Below are positions 7,209 through 17,800 of a DNA stretch of 64,000 nt, one piece after another; within the stretch, counting starts at the first letter, position 1; the number at the start of each line of letters is the position of its first letter. Under the pieces are notes generated by a model. The model saw only the letters and a list, made by a program, of their open reading frames with translations. It did no database searches and was not told the DNA's origin. The stretch is from Pandoraea sputorum. Its GTDB lineage: Bacteria > Pseudomonadota > Gammaproteobacteria > Burkholderiales > Burkholderiaceae. The position numbers were made by a program, and so were the translations under genes. The DNA is taken from positions 3,782,001 through 3,846,000 of the forward strand of contig NZ_CP010431.2 in the NCBI RefSeq assembly GCF_000814845.2, read 5' to 3'.

Positions 7209-8621
7209 TTACAGCAGCTTGCCCGGATTCATGATGCCGGCCGGATCGAACACGGCCTTGATCTCACGCATCAGGCGCAGTTCGAGCGGTGATTTGTACT
7301 TGGCGAAGTAGTCGCGCTTGAGCTGTCCGATACCGTGCTCGGCGCTGATACTGCCGCCGAAGCGCGCGACTTCGTCGAGCACTTCGGCAGTGATCGCCTC
7401 ACCGTGCCTGGCCATGAAATCCGCCGCTTCGCCCGCCGGACGCGAGAGGTTGTAGTGCAGATTGCCGTCGCCGAAATGGCCGAAGATGAACGGACGCACT
7501 TGCGGACAAACACGTCTTACCCGCGCCTCGGCGCTGGTCATGAACTCAGGAATCGATTCGATGGGCAGCGAGACGTCGTGCTTCAGGTGCGGGCCGTCGG
7601 CACGTTGCGCCTCGGAGATTTCCTCGCGCAGCTTCCACATCTCTTCGACCTGGCCCAGCGTGGACGACACCACGGCGTCGGCACACAGATCGCGCTCGAT
7701 AGCGGCCTCGATCACCCGTTCGAGCAATGCTCCGAGGGCCTGTTCGTCGGCCGTGTCGGCCAGTTCGACCAGCACATAGCCCGGGTGACGTTCACCAAAC
7801 GGCGCTCGCACACCCGGTACATGCGCCATCACCAGATCGACGCACTCGCCGGTGAAGAACTCGAACGCCTGCATGCGAGGGCCGCATTCGGCGAACAGCA
7901 GCTCGTAAAGTTCGAGCGCCTGACGCGGCGACGTCACGGCGGCGATGACCACCTGACGCACCGGCGTGGGAGCGTACAGACGCAGCGCCGCCGCCGTAAT
8001 CACGCCGAGCGTGCCTTCCGAGCCGATGAGCAACTGCTTGAGGTCGTAACCGGTATTGTCCTTACGCAGCGTACGAAGACCGTGAAGGATCTCGCCGTTC
8101 GGCAACACGGCTTCCACACCGAGCACCAGATCGCGCGTCATGCCATAGCGCACCACGTTCACGCCACCGGCGTTCGTCGCGAGATTGCCGCCCAGCTGGC
8201 ACGACCCTTCGGCCGCGAGACTCAACGGCAGCAGACGATTCGCGTCGCGCGCGGTGCGTTGCAGGTCTTCGAGAATGCACCCCGCTTCGGCCACGAGCGT
8301 ATTGGCGATGGTGTCGAGGCTGCGCACCGCGTTCATGCGGTCGAGACTCAGCACCACGTTTTGCTCGGACTTGTCCGGGGTCGCGCCACCACACAGTCCG
8401 GTGTTGCCGCCGCGCGGTACGACCGGGGTACCCGTGCTCTGGCACAGCGACAGAATTTTGGCGACATCCTGCGTCGAGCGCGGACGCACGACGGCCTGCG
8501 CGTGCCCTCGATACATGCCACGCCAGTCGGCGAGCCACGGCGCGACGTCTTCAGTAGAAGTGAAAACGCTGTCGGCGCCGACGGCGTCGATCAGACGTTG
8601 AGCGAAAGCGGTGATGGTCAT
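7209..8621 (-). CDS. FAD-binding (VAO family) D-2-hydroxyacid dehydrogenase, GlcD/D2HGDH-like
   Basis: 470 residues. The N-terminal PCMH FAD domain has VVPRGGNTGLCGGAT (residues 67-81), GSCQLGGNLATNAGGVNVVRYG and LLIGSEGTLGVIT. The C-terminal FAD-oxidase domain has the metal-binding FGHFGDGNLHYNLSRP and SISAEHGIGQLKRDYFAKYK, then ending DPAGIMNPGKLL. This is the D-2-hydroxyglutarate / D-lactate / glycolate dehydrogenase architecture. Members of the D-2-hydroxyglutarate branch donate electrons to ETF, and etfBA lies four genes downstream on the same strand. A GntR regulator is immediately upstream (67 bp), so the two are probably co-transcribed. Substrate unassigned. Confidence 0.88.
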   Translation of the reverse strand: MTITAFAQRLIDAVGADSVFTSTEDVAPWLADWRGMYRGHAQAVVRPRSTQDVAKILSLCQSTGTPVVPRGGNTGLCGGATPDKSEQNVVLSLDRMNAVRSLDTIANTLVAEAGCILEDLQRTARDANRLLPLSLAAEGSCQLGGNLATNAGGVNVVRYGMTRDLVLGVEAVLPNGEILHGLRTLRKDNTGYDLKQLLIGSEGTLGVITAAALRLYAPTPVRQVVIAAVTSPRQALELYELLFAECGPRMQAFEFFTGECVDLVMAHVPGVRAPFGERHPGYVLVELADTADEQALGALLERVIEAAIERDLCADAVVSSTLGQVEEMWKLREEISEAQRADGPHLKHDVSLPIESIPEFMTSAEARVRRVCPQVRPFIFGHFGDGNLHYNLSRPAGEAADFMARHGEAITAEVLDEVARFGGSISAEHGIGQLKRDYFAKYKSPLELRLMREIKAVFDPAGIMNPGKLL

Positions 8622-8688
8622 AAGGTCACGCGTCGGGGGTTACGGTGTGGGGGATAGCATCTGACGATATGGCTCGGCCGCTCGCAGA

Positions 8689-9420
8689 TCAATGGCGCTT
8701 CGGCGCAACCGCGCCGGTAATGATGTCGCGCCCGGGGAGCGTCAGGCCAAGACGCCCCGAAGCACGCAACAGATGCGAGAGCGACGCCTCACGCGCGCGC
8801 ATCGGATCGCGCGCCTTGATGGCGTCGAACACGGCGACGTGCTCTTGATGCACCTGCGCCGCGAGGCCCTCGTGGCGCAACGTGTTCGTGCGCGCGGCCT
8901 GCACGACCTGCCGGATCTGCAGATTCAGGTACTGCAACAGGTCGGCGTAATAGCGGTTGTGCGTCGCGCGCGCGATGGCGGCATGAAACGCGGTATCGAA
9001 CTCGACGCCGTTCTCCGGGTGATACAGATGCGTTTCGAGGTTGCCGAGAATCGCTTCGAGTTGCCGGAGGTCCTCGTCGGTATGCCGAACGGCGGCGAGC
9101 GCGGCGGCCGTGCTCTCCAGATCCAGACGCAATTCGTAGACGCTCGCGAGATCGGCCGCATCCTGCCCGACGGGCACCTGAAAGCCGCTTTGCGGCGTAC
9201 GCGCCTTCACCGTCACGCCTGCACCCTGACGACTGTCGATCAAACCCTGCGCACGCAGACGCTCCGTCACTTCGCGGATCACCGCCGGACTCACGCCATA
9301 CGATTCGGAGAGTTGCTTGCCGGTCGGCAGCCGGGCGCCGACGGGATAGACGCCCTGTCGGATCGCTTCCTGTAATTGCTGTGCGACCTGCTCGGTCAGG
9401 GTTCTGGGCTTGGTGGTCAT
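8689..9420 (-). CDS. GntR-family regulator, FadR (FCD) subfamily
   Basis: 243 residues. The N-terminal winged helix reads LTEQVAQQLQEAIRQGVYPVGARLPTGKQLSE (from residue 8), with recognition helix VSPAVIREVTERLRAQGLI and wing RQGAGVTVK. The C-terminal all-helical FCD domain contains YELRLDLESTAAALAA, FDTAFHAAIARATHN and the metal-site-like EHVAVFDAIKARD. FCD regulators bind small carboxylates. As first gene of the minus-strand block it probably controls the dehydrogenase, amidohydrolase and permease that follow. No strong ribosome site precedes the ATG at 9420. Confidence 0.9.
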   Translation of the reverse strand: MTTKPRTLTEQVAQQLQEAIRQGVYPVGARLPTGKQLSESYGVSPAVIREVTERLRAQGLIDSRQGAGVTVKARTPQSGFQVPVGQDAADLASVYELRLDLESTAAALAAVRHTDEDLRQLEAILGNLETHLYHPENGVEFDTAFHAAIARATHNRYYADLLQYLNLQIRQVVQAARTNTLRHEGLAAQVHQEHVAVFDAIKARDPMRAREASLSHLLRASGRLGLTLPGRDIITGAVAPKRH

Positions 9421-9505
9421 CCGTTACTGTGGCCTGATGCTTTTCTGGTTTGCATGTTATCTGAAAACTTTTATTGCCTCATATCGCGTAAACCCTAGTC
9501 GTCCC

Positions 9506-9551
9506 GCTAAAAAGAAAAAGCGGTGATGGAGACTGGCTCCATCACCGCTTT
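9506..9551 (-). terminator. Intrinsic terminator of the ABM-domain gene
   Basis: A perfect 15-bp stem, 9517-9531 with 9537-9551, has loop ACTGG. On the minus strand it is followed by TTTCTTTTT. It lies 45 bp after the stop of the gene ending at 9596. Confidence 0.9.
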
Positions 9552-9595
9552 GTCGACTGCGCCCCGATTGGACCGGACGCAGAACCGGTCCTGCC

Positions 9596-9895
9596 TTAGA
9601 AGCCGATCAGCGCTTCCGTCACGTGGCCGACGTTCGGCGGCGCGGCGAAGCAATCGCTCACAAGCGCGCGCCATTGCTGGAAAGCTTCCGAGTTACGGAA
9701 ATGGACGGTATGGTCTTCGAGCGTTTCCCAGGTCACGACGAGGCTGTAATGCGTCGGTTGCTCGATGGACTTGAGCAGACGCATGCCGTGGCAGCCTTTC
9801 GATCCCTTGAACAGCGGCGCGGCCTTGGCGACACCTTGTTCGAACTCGGCTTCCTTGCCGGGCTTCACTTCGATCTGGGCGATTTCAAAAATCAT
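9596..9895 (-). CDS. Antibiotic biosynthesis monooxygenase (ABM) domain protein
   Basis: 99 residues forming one ABM (dimeric alpha-beta barrel) domain: MIFEIAQIEVKPGKEAEFEQGV, GCHGMRLLKSIEQPTHYSLVVTWE and the following TLEDHTVHFRNSEAFQQWRALVS. The family includes small monooxygenases and isomerases acting on quinones or heme, and many members have no known substrate. Start ATG 9895 has GAGGAA at a good distance. A frame-open upstream extension is unlikely because it lacks a ribosome site. It is monocistronic, with its own strong terminator, and divergent from the ammonium transporter. Confidence 0.8.
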   Translation of the reverse strand: MIFEIAQIEVKPGKEAEFEQGVAKAAPLFKGSKGCHGMRLLKSIEQPTHYSLVVTWETLEDHTVHFRNSEAFQQWRALVSDCFAAPPNVGHVTEALIGF

Positions 9896-10049
9896 GGGGT
9901 TCCTCAGAGATGGGTCCGTGGTTTTGCTGATGGATTCTATACCGCGTGCCGGTGACACGCATCGCGTGTGACGTCCCCTCGCCTTTCACGGCTTTTCCAC
10001 AATCCGCCATGTCCGCATGCACGAAGAACGCCCGCGACGTCGGTTTGCG

Positions 10050-10065
10050 GCACCACGACCGTGCA
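10050..10065 (+). promoter_or_regulatory. Probable NtrC binding site upstream of amt
   Basis: GCAC-N7-GTGC followed by A matches the NtrC consensus (TGCAC-N7-GTGCA) except for the first base and one half-site purine. It is about 100 bp upstream of the expected start of transcription, the usual place for an NtrC enhancer. Confidence 0.5.
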
Positions 10066-10131
10066 CCCCGAAGCACCGAATGTCACATCACCAGATAAAA
10101 CTCGCCTAAATATCAAGGCACTAGTTATTTC

Positions 10132-10147
10132 TGGCATCGCTCTTGCG
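10132..10147 (+). promoter_or_regulatory. Sigma-54 promoter of amt
   Basis: TGGCATCGCTCTTGCG has GG at 10133-10134 and GC at 10145-10146, exactly 10 bases apart, and matches the -24/-12 consensus closely. The start codon is 43 bp downstream. Confidence 0.7.
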
Positions 10148-10189
10148 TATCTTCATTTCTTCCCACGTTTGCACCAAAAGAGCACATTC

Positions 10190-11392
10190 ATGCCCAATTC
10201 CAATACACCCGGCGACGTGCTGTTCCTGCTGCTCGGCGCGATCCTGGTGCTTGCCATGCACGCCGGTTTCGCGTTTCTCGAGCTCGGCACCGTCCGCAAG
10301 AAGAATCAGGTCAATGCCCTGGTCAAGATCCTCACGGACTTTGCCGTCTCGGGACTCGCGTATTTCTTCATCGGTTATCCGCTCGCCTATGGGGTCGACT
10401 TCTGGTCGAGCGCCACGGTGCTGTCCGAGCACAACGGCTACGCGCTGATCAAGTTCTTCTTCCTGCTGACGTTCGCGGCGGCCATCCCGGCCATCGTGTC
10501 GGGCGGTATTGCCGAGCGCGCCAAGTTTCATCCGCAGTCGGTGGCCACGTTCTTCCTCGTGGGCGTGATCTACCCCTTCTTCGAAGGCATCGCGTGGAAT
10601 GGGCATCTGGGCATTCAGGACTGGCTCACCCAGACGCTCGGCGCACCCTTCCACGATTTCGCGGGTTCGGTGGTCGTGCATGCGGTGGGTGGATGGATTG
10701 GTCTTGCGGCGGTGTTGCATCTGGGCGCGCGACGCGGGCGCTACAACGGTCAGGGTCAGGTGGCCGCGCATCCGCCGTCGTCGATTCCGTTCCTCGCCCT
10801 CGGCGCATGGATTCTGATCGTCGGCTGGTTCGGCTTTAACGTGATGAGCGCGCAGCGCGTCGGTGGCATCTCGGGGCTCGTTGCCGTGAACTCGCTCATG
10901 GCGATGGTCGGCGGCACACTGGTCGCCATGTGGGTGGGACGCGACGACCCCGGCTTCATCCACAATGGACCGCTTGCGGGCCTCGTTGCGGTGTGTGCCG
11001 GGTCGGACGTGATGCACCCGCTCGGCGCGCTGGTCGTGGGCGCGGTTGCGGGCGGTCTGTTCGTGTGGCTGTTCACGGTGACGCAGAACCGTCTGCGTAT
11101 CGACGACGTACTCGGCGTGTGGCCGCTGCACGGCGTGTGCGGCATCTGGGGCGGACTGGCGGCTGGCATCTTCGGACAGAAGGCGCTCGGCGGACTCGGC
11201 GGTGTGAGCTTCGTCGCGCAGATGGTCGGCACGGTGATGGGTGTAGCGATCGCCTTCGCCGGTGGCTACCTCGTGTATGGCGTCATCAAACGCGTCTCAG
11301 GCTTGCGGCTCGACGACGAACAGGAGTACTACGGCGCGGACCTCTCGATCCACAAGATCACGGCCACACCGGAGCGGGAAACGAATTGGTAG
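10190..11392 (+). CDS. amt: Ammonium transporter (Amt/MEP/Rh family)
   Basis: 400 residues with about 11 hydrophobic helices. The twin pore histidines are at H164 (VVVHAVGGW) and H314 (WPLHGVCGIWGG), with the conserved D156 before the first. It conducts ammonium/ammonia across the inner membrane. I use ATG 10190 (AAAAGAG upstream); a longer in-frame start at 9968 would add 74 residues that overlap the sigma-54 promoter and make no sense. There is no signal peptide, as in short Amt proteins. No glnK gene accompanies it, unlike the common glnK-amtB pair. The sigma-54 promoter and NtrC-like site upstream indicate induction under nitrogen limitation. Confidence 0.93.
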   Translation: MPNSNTPGDVLFLLLGAILVLAMHAGFAFLELGTVRKKNQVNALVKILTDFAVSGLAYFFIGYPLAYGVDFWSSATVLSEHNGYALIKFFFLLTFAAAIPAIVSGGIAERAKFHPQSVATFFLVGVIYPFFEGIAWNGHLGIQDWLTQTLGAPFHDFAGSVVVHAVGGWIGLAAVLHLGARRGRYNGQGQVAAHPPSSIPFLALGAWILIVGWFGFNVMSAQRVGGISGLVAVNSLMAMVGGTLVAMWVGRDDPGFIHNGPLAGLVAVCAGSDVMHPLGALVVGAVAGGLFVWLFTVTQNRLRIDDVLGVWPLHGVCGIWGGLAAGIFGQKALGGLGGVSFVAQMVGTVMGVAIAFAGGYLVYGVIKRVSGLRLDDEQEYYGADLSIHKITATPERETNW

Positions 11393-11563
11393 GCGGTAAC
11401 GCTTGATCGAATCCCCGTACGCGACGCGGCGCCCCAAGAGGTCCGTCGCGTCCCATGCATTCCTTCATGGCGCTGCCCGCCGGGCCGGTCTTTCCGGGCG
11501 CTTTGCGCCACTCGGTTGACGGCAAGCTCGACACGCCCTCGCGGGATCGGCGCCTATTAAGAC

Positions 11564-11707
11564 GAGTTGCTTCGCACTCGGACGGGAGAACTCAGCAACC
11601 GGCCTCAGGCGGAGGATCTGGCGCAGGAATCGCTGCTGCGAGTGCCTGAGATGGAAACGCCGCCGGAGCAGGCCCGCGCGTTTCCGTTGTCGGCAGCTAA
11701 CGGCTGA
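11564..11707 (+). pseudogene. Relic of an ECF sigma factor (FecI-type) gene
   Basis: A 47-codon open stretch ending in TGA translates to ELLRTRTGELSNRPQAEDLAQ, then ESLLRVPE, and PPEQARAFPLSAANG. This is the region-2 pattern of FecI-type sigma factors (ELLR-L-R-L-N-A-EDLAQE--LR and P--ARA-L--IA-N). An in-frame TAA lies 6 bp upstream (11558-11560) and no ribosome site or remainder of the gene is present. It faces the end of the giant adhesin gene, whose own regulator is a FecI-type sigma factor. It is the only recognisable content of the 423-bp interval 11393-11815. Confidence 0.6.
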
Positions 11708-11815
11708 GCGATTGAGGCCTTCACCCGGGCTGCCGGTCGACCTCGCAAACGGAGCCGACGGCAATCGCCCCCGGCCCCGTCCATCGGATTACCCTCCCGC
11801 ATCGGTGATGCGGCC

Positions 11816-14800
11816 TCAGTGACTCTGCGCCGCCACGGGTTGCATCCGCTTACGCTCGGCGTCGCTCAGGCTACGCCACAGCGCGGGATCGACCTTGCCG
11901 CCCATGCCGAGAATCTGCACCGGGCTTGCTGCATCGTAACGATAGCCCGCACCGTAGCGCGCTGCATCGCCGTTCGCCGCCGACGGCTTGCCTTGCGCCT
12001 CGCCCTCCGAACCCTGCACCGACGCGCCCAGCATCCGCACCGTGAAGATCGATGACTGTCCTGCGCGTTGGCTGGCCCGGTCGCGCGACACGGCGTCCTG
12101 CGCCGCCGCAGCGGCTTGTGCGGCCGTCGCGCTCGCGTTCGTCAACGCCCCCACATTCACCGCCGCGATGGTCGGAATGCCCACCGACTTACCCTGCACC
12201 TGAATGTTGTCGGCGTTCAGCACGCGTAGCGCCGCGATGTTGACGTTGCCGGACACGCGAATGCCCGCTTCGCCCGCATCGATCGTGCCGAGCGGCGCGA
12301 TCAGGTCGATGTCGCCCGGCGGAATCTCCGGAATCGGATTGAGCGTTGCGATACCGGCTCCGGTGTTCGGCGTCGTCGGCGACAGCGAAACCATGCCCAT
12401 CTCGTCGTACACACGACGCTGCGGCGTGTAGACCACCGTCGACTTCGAACCGCGCCCGGCGTTGATGTCGCCTTGCGCCGACCACGCCAGCACATTGCCG
12501 CCGAACGTCGTGAAGATACGGCTCTGGCCCAACAGGATGCTGTCTCGCGAATACAGATCCACGTTACCGCGCCCCTGCGTGAGGACACCCGACCCTTCTC
12601 CCGGCACGAAGCCACCGTCCACGCCGATCAGCGTGCGCCCGCCCGGGGTGAGTATGCTCACGCCGCCGCCGAAGTCGGTGTGAATACCAGCGTCCTTGAC
12701 CTCGTAGTGCGCCACGTCGTACTGCGGGCTGCCGCGCGCAATCCACTGCGCCTCCGTCAGATACTTCACCCCCGGCAAGGGGCGCGTCGTCGACTGATCG
12801 CGATAGAGGTTCTCAAGGTAATACGTCGCGCTGCTGTACATCGTCAGGCTGCCGTCGTACGAGCGCGCCGTGCCGCTTTCGTCGTGCGAGGGGAAAAGCG
12901 TGGCGATGGCTTCGCGGCCGCGCAGATAGCTTCCCGCGCGCGGACCGTTCGCGTCGTTGTACTCGCGCCCGGATGCACGCAACTCTGCGAAATACACGTC
13001 CCGCAGGTACGCTCGCTGCTGCTCGGGCGGCAAGCCGTCGAAGAACTTCGCAGCATCCATCGACGCCGCATCGAAATGCAGCCCGAGGCCGTTGCGTGCG
13101 CCAAAGCGCGTGCTCAACCAGTTCACGAGATGCAACTGACTCTGCTGCGCGAACTCAGTGCGCAAGTCACGCCTGGCGACGCCGCCCGCCGCCCCTGCCG
13201 ACCGGGTGGCGGCATCCAGTTCCGCCTGCTTGGTGACAAGGAAGGCGTCGGCGCCAGCCGCATCGCCCTGATAACCGAACTCCTGACGCAACCATCCGGG
13301 GAGCGTCAGCTCGCCACCGTAGACGACCACCGCCTTGCCCGGTTGACCCGCGAACGGTCGGCCAGCGTCCGCGAGATTGGCGGCGTCGAGGTAGCGTGCG
13401 GCGAAGCGTTTGAAATCTACGCCATCGAGGCCCTTCGTGCCCACGCCCGCAGCCACGGCAATCGCGGCGCCGTTGCTGCGATCCCCCGGTTTGACGTTGG
13501 CCAGCGCGCCCAGACTGCGCAACTCCGCGCGGTCGCCCATCAGGACATCGCGTCCCGCGGTAACTTCCAGCGCGCCCGGACCCGCGACGTAGAACGTGCT
13601 GTAGCGAATATCACGCCCGGCCGACACAATGGAAATGTCGTCGGCGAAGTTGTGCACGATCAGATTGCCTTTCGACACGACGGCCCCTGCCGGCTTCGGT
13701 TGTCCCGGATTGTTAACCGGGTCAAGGTAATCCGGCTGCGTCGTCCAGCCTGCGAAGTCGCCGCTGGTCGCCACCGCACCTGTGAGCGGCGTGCCGGAAT
13801 CCACGATGTCGCGCCCTGCACGAATGACGACCGCGCCGTTGCCTTCGTACCAGGTCGGCTGTGTGCCCTGTCGCGGCTGGATCGATCCACGATAATCGAT
13901 CGCTCCCGTCTGCAAGCCGACGATGTCCCCCGTGACCGAGTAGAAGCGTCCTGGCGACACGCGGTCGTAGACGTATCCTGAGACGGTCGCAGGCGTCAGG
14001 CTGAACAGCGGAAACGTGTTCGCAGCCTCAGGACCGTAAAACTCGAAGATCGACGGCGCAAGCGCATCCTGACGCACATTCGTGAGATAGGCGCGTCCCC
14101 AGACCATGGTGCGGGTCCCTCCTGCGAACGCGGGCGACTGCGGCGTGGGCAATGCGCTCGGGTCCGCCGCAGAGCGGCTCATCTGGAAGCCGGAACCGTA
14201 GATCGAACGCGCCGCGAGCATCTCCAGTGCGCCACCGTCACTGGGCACCGCGAACAGCGAACTGACAGGTGTCGGCGCCAGCAACATCGGCCAGAAACCT
14301 GAGGACGGCCCGCCGTCCTGCGCAGTAATGCCGGTGGCCGAATATCCGTTGTAGACATTGCCGCCGCCCGTCGCCACCCGAAGCACGGATGGCAGGACGA
14401 AACGACCGTCGCTGGGCGAGTAATTCGTGGTGTCGCGCTGCGCGTCGGCGATAGCCGTGAGCGGTGCGACGTTGCCACCCGCGCTCAGCAGATCGATCGC
14501 CGTCGACGGCGTCCATAGCGTGAACCAGCTATAGCCTTCGCCGCTGTAATTCACGCCGTGGTACGAGAACGGCGTGCCGTTGGTGCGTTGCGACGTGCGC
14601 GTTGCATCGCCGTAGCCACCAATCACCAGATCGCCACGTGTCTCGATGCGCGCAGCGGAATCGCCCAGCACGAGCGTAGGGCCGCCCGTGGCGTGTGCGA
14701 ACTCCGCGACGAAAGGATCGATGGCACGCGACTCTCGCAGGTCCGGCGCACCGAACCACGTGTCGACCCCGCCGAGTGCACCCGCCGCGATGCGGGTCGC

Positions 14801-17800
14801 ACCGCGCAGGTTGGTAAACGTGCCGTTCAGGCCGATGTTGCCGTTTCTCCATGCCGAGGTATCGGTGACGACACTGCCGACTGACGTCAGGGCGCGTACC
14901 TCACGAACCGGATTCAGTCCACCGCCGATGCGAATGTCGAGGTCGCCGCCACCCGTCAGTTCGATCTGGGTACCATCCGCAGAGATGCGACCGGTGCTGG
15001 CCACTGCGAGGTTCAACCCTTCACTGCGCGACGTGGCAGAGGTGCCAAAACCTCCTCCCGGTCCCATGCGCGACTCCAGCATGCCGACGTTGCCGCTCGC
15101 TTCGAGCACCAGATTGCCCCCGCCGAGAGTGCCGATACCCGTGAAGCCGAGCAGGAAAGGGGACGTCGAGTACGACGAATAGCCCTCCGACGGACCCGTG
15201 GCGTAGGTGCCGAAGTTGATCCACCACGCGCTCGGCACACCGCCCTGCGCGATCGCCGAGCCTGAACCCTGACGCCAGACCCAGTTGCCGACGATGGACG
15301 TATCGTTCCCTTCACGGGGCTGTCCGAATGGAAGCGAGCGCTGATAGTTGTTGCGCACGCCCACAGTATCGCCGCGGATATCGCCCTGCGCGCGCACGAG
15401 CACGTTACCCCCATGCTCCGGGTACCACGCCGAGTAGAGACTCTGCGCACCGCCATCGACGAATTTTTCAAGCGTGCCGCCCTTCTCGCCGAGGACGTTC
15501 GCGTCCTTCACTTTGGCGCGCGCCATGTTGTATTGGCTCGCAACGTTGCGCGATTGCGTGCCCGCCGTGTAGACGCCATAGAGCGAATTCATCGTCAGGT
15601 TGCCGCCAGCGAGCAGATCGAGATCGCCGGTGCCGGTACGCAGCACGCTGAAGATCGGCTCGCGCGCAGGCTTGACCTCGACGACATAATCAGGCGGTGT
15701 TCCCGGCGTCACGAGCTTGAAATAGTCACCCCAACCGTTCCACATCGCAACATCGTCTTCGGTGAAGATCGCCCAGTCGGCCAGTTCCTGCGGCGTGACG
15801 ATCTCGCCCGGCGCGTTGCCGTCTGCGCCCCAGCGATACACGCCGAGCGAACCGGTGCCCGGCACGATGTTACGCTCCTCACCCATGCCGTAGTGCGTGT
15901 CCGAGAGCACAAGATGACCGTCGCTTGCGAACGGGCGCAGTGCGCGCGGGTCGGCCGCCGTGGTATCCGCACCGGCGACCAGCCGCATCGACCATGACGC
16001 CGATCCCGGCGCGAGCATGGGTGCCAGCGCCAGCGTCTGGCCTTGCGCGCCGGTGGTATCCGCCGGACGCAAGTTGACCGATATCGCGCCTCCCGGCAGC
16101 TTCACGTCGGTCTCCGCCGGAATGATCGCGCCCTTGCGCAACGCGATATTGCTCGCGAGCACGAAAGACACCGGCATGACAGCGCCCGAGGGCCACGTCA
16201 TCGCGCGTACCGGTGCGACGGATGGCAGCACGATACCGGCGTCGAGTTGCGCGCCGCTGCGCAGCGTGATCGCCGACGACAGCACCGCACCGGCGGCGTA
16301 CACGACGTTGCCCGATGCATCGCGCACGGCACCGGCGAGTACCGTCCCGGCGGGCAGCGTAAGGTCTGCCGACAACGTGACGCGCGTCGGCAGACGTGTG
16401 CCTGCTGGCAGCGTGACGGCCGCCACAGGGATGTCGTAGTTAAGCGCGCGCTCGGCAGGGAATACCGTGCCCTTGACGAGCGTGACGAGTCCCCCCGCAG
16501 GCACGACGGCGTCGCCACCCCAGCCTGCCGTGCCACTGGTCAGAATCCAGCCCTTGTCGTCCGGCGAACTGGTCAGTTTTGTCGTGTCGAAGCCATCCGT
16601 CACGCTGCCATAGATGTTCAGATTGCCGCCTGCGCGAATCGTCAACGCGCCCGCCTCGCCACTGCCGTATACGCCAGTCTTCTGTGTGTTCGGATTCAGG
16701 CTGACGTAGCGATACTTCGACAAGTCGATGTCGCCGTCGATATGGATGTCGCCGTTGGGTGTCGCACTCACGATCTCGACACCGGGGCGCAGATGGAAAG
16801 CATCCGTATAGCGACGCAACCCGGCCAGACGCGTCAGCAATGCCTGATTCGCGACGGCATTGTTCATGAACGTCTCGCTCTGCGCGTGCAACGTGTCGAG
16901 ATAGTCCTTATCGACGATCTGATACTGGCGTCCATCGACCGACACGTCGGTGCCCGGGCGTGCATTGGCGTCGCGCTGCATGCCATTGACGGTAATCGAG
17001 CGTGCCCCATCGATGACGATGTGGCCGCCCGCATCGATGGCGATGTCGTTGCCCGTCGCGTTGCCCGCGCCGTTCGACCCCAATCGCCTGGCGCTGATCT
17101 CGACAGTGCCCACGACAACCGACGCGCCGCGCGCGTCGCCGGTCCCGGCACGCACGTCCATGCGTGCACCGTCGGCGAGCACCACGCGGCCATCGTTGCC
17201 GTTGATCTCGATAACGGCCCGGTTGGACGCTTCGATTGGCTTGCCGTAGCTGTCCACGCGCAGCGTGGTGCTGTGTGCATCGAGCACGGCGTTGCCGCCG
17301 ATGCCCACACCGTCGCGCGCCGACAGGCGAATGACACCGGCCTGCTCGCCGCTCGCGTCCACCCAGCCGAGCACATCGAGACGTCCGCCGTCGACCGACA
17401 GCGTCACCTCACGCGCCTTGAGTTCGTTGGTGACAACGAGATCGCCCTGTTTGATCTGGAAACTGCGGCTGCCGAACACGCCACCCTGGCCGAGCCGCGC
17501 ATTGAGTCCTGCGAAGTCATCGATGCGCTGTGCACGCACGTCGAGGCCACCGGCCGCAAACGGCACCCACGTGCCCCCTGCGTCATATTTACCGCTCGCA
17601 CCGCCGAGCAACTGACCGGCAAGCGACACCGATCCGGCAGTACCGCCCAGCGCCACCACCGACAGCTTGCCTGCCCGGTTCTCCTTTGCCGACAGGTCGA
17701 TGCGCGAGGCCGCTGCCTGACGGACGTTACCGTCCACGCTGGAGAGAATGACGTCACCGCCCCAGCTGAATTTGCTGACGTCGAAGAAATCGAGCTTGCG

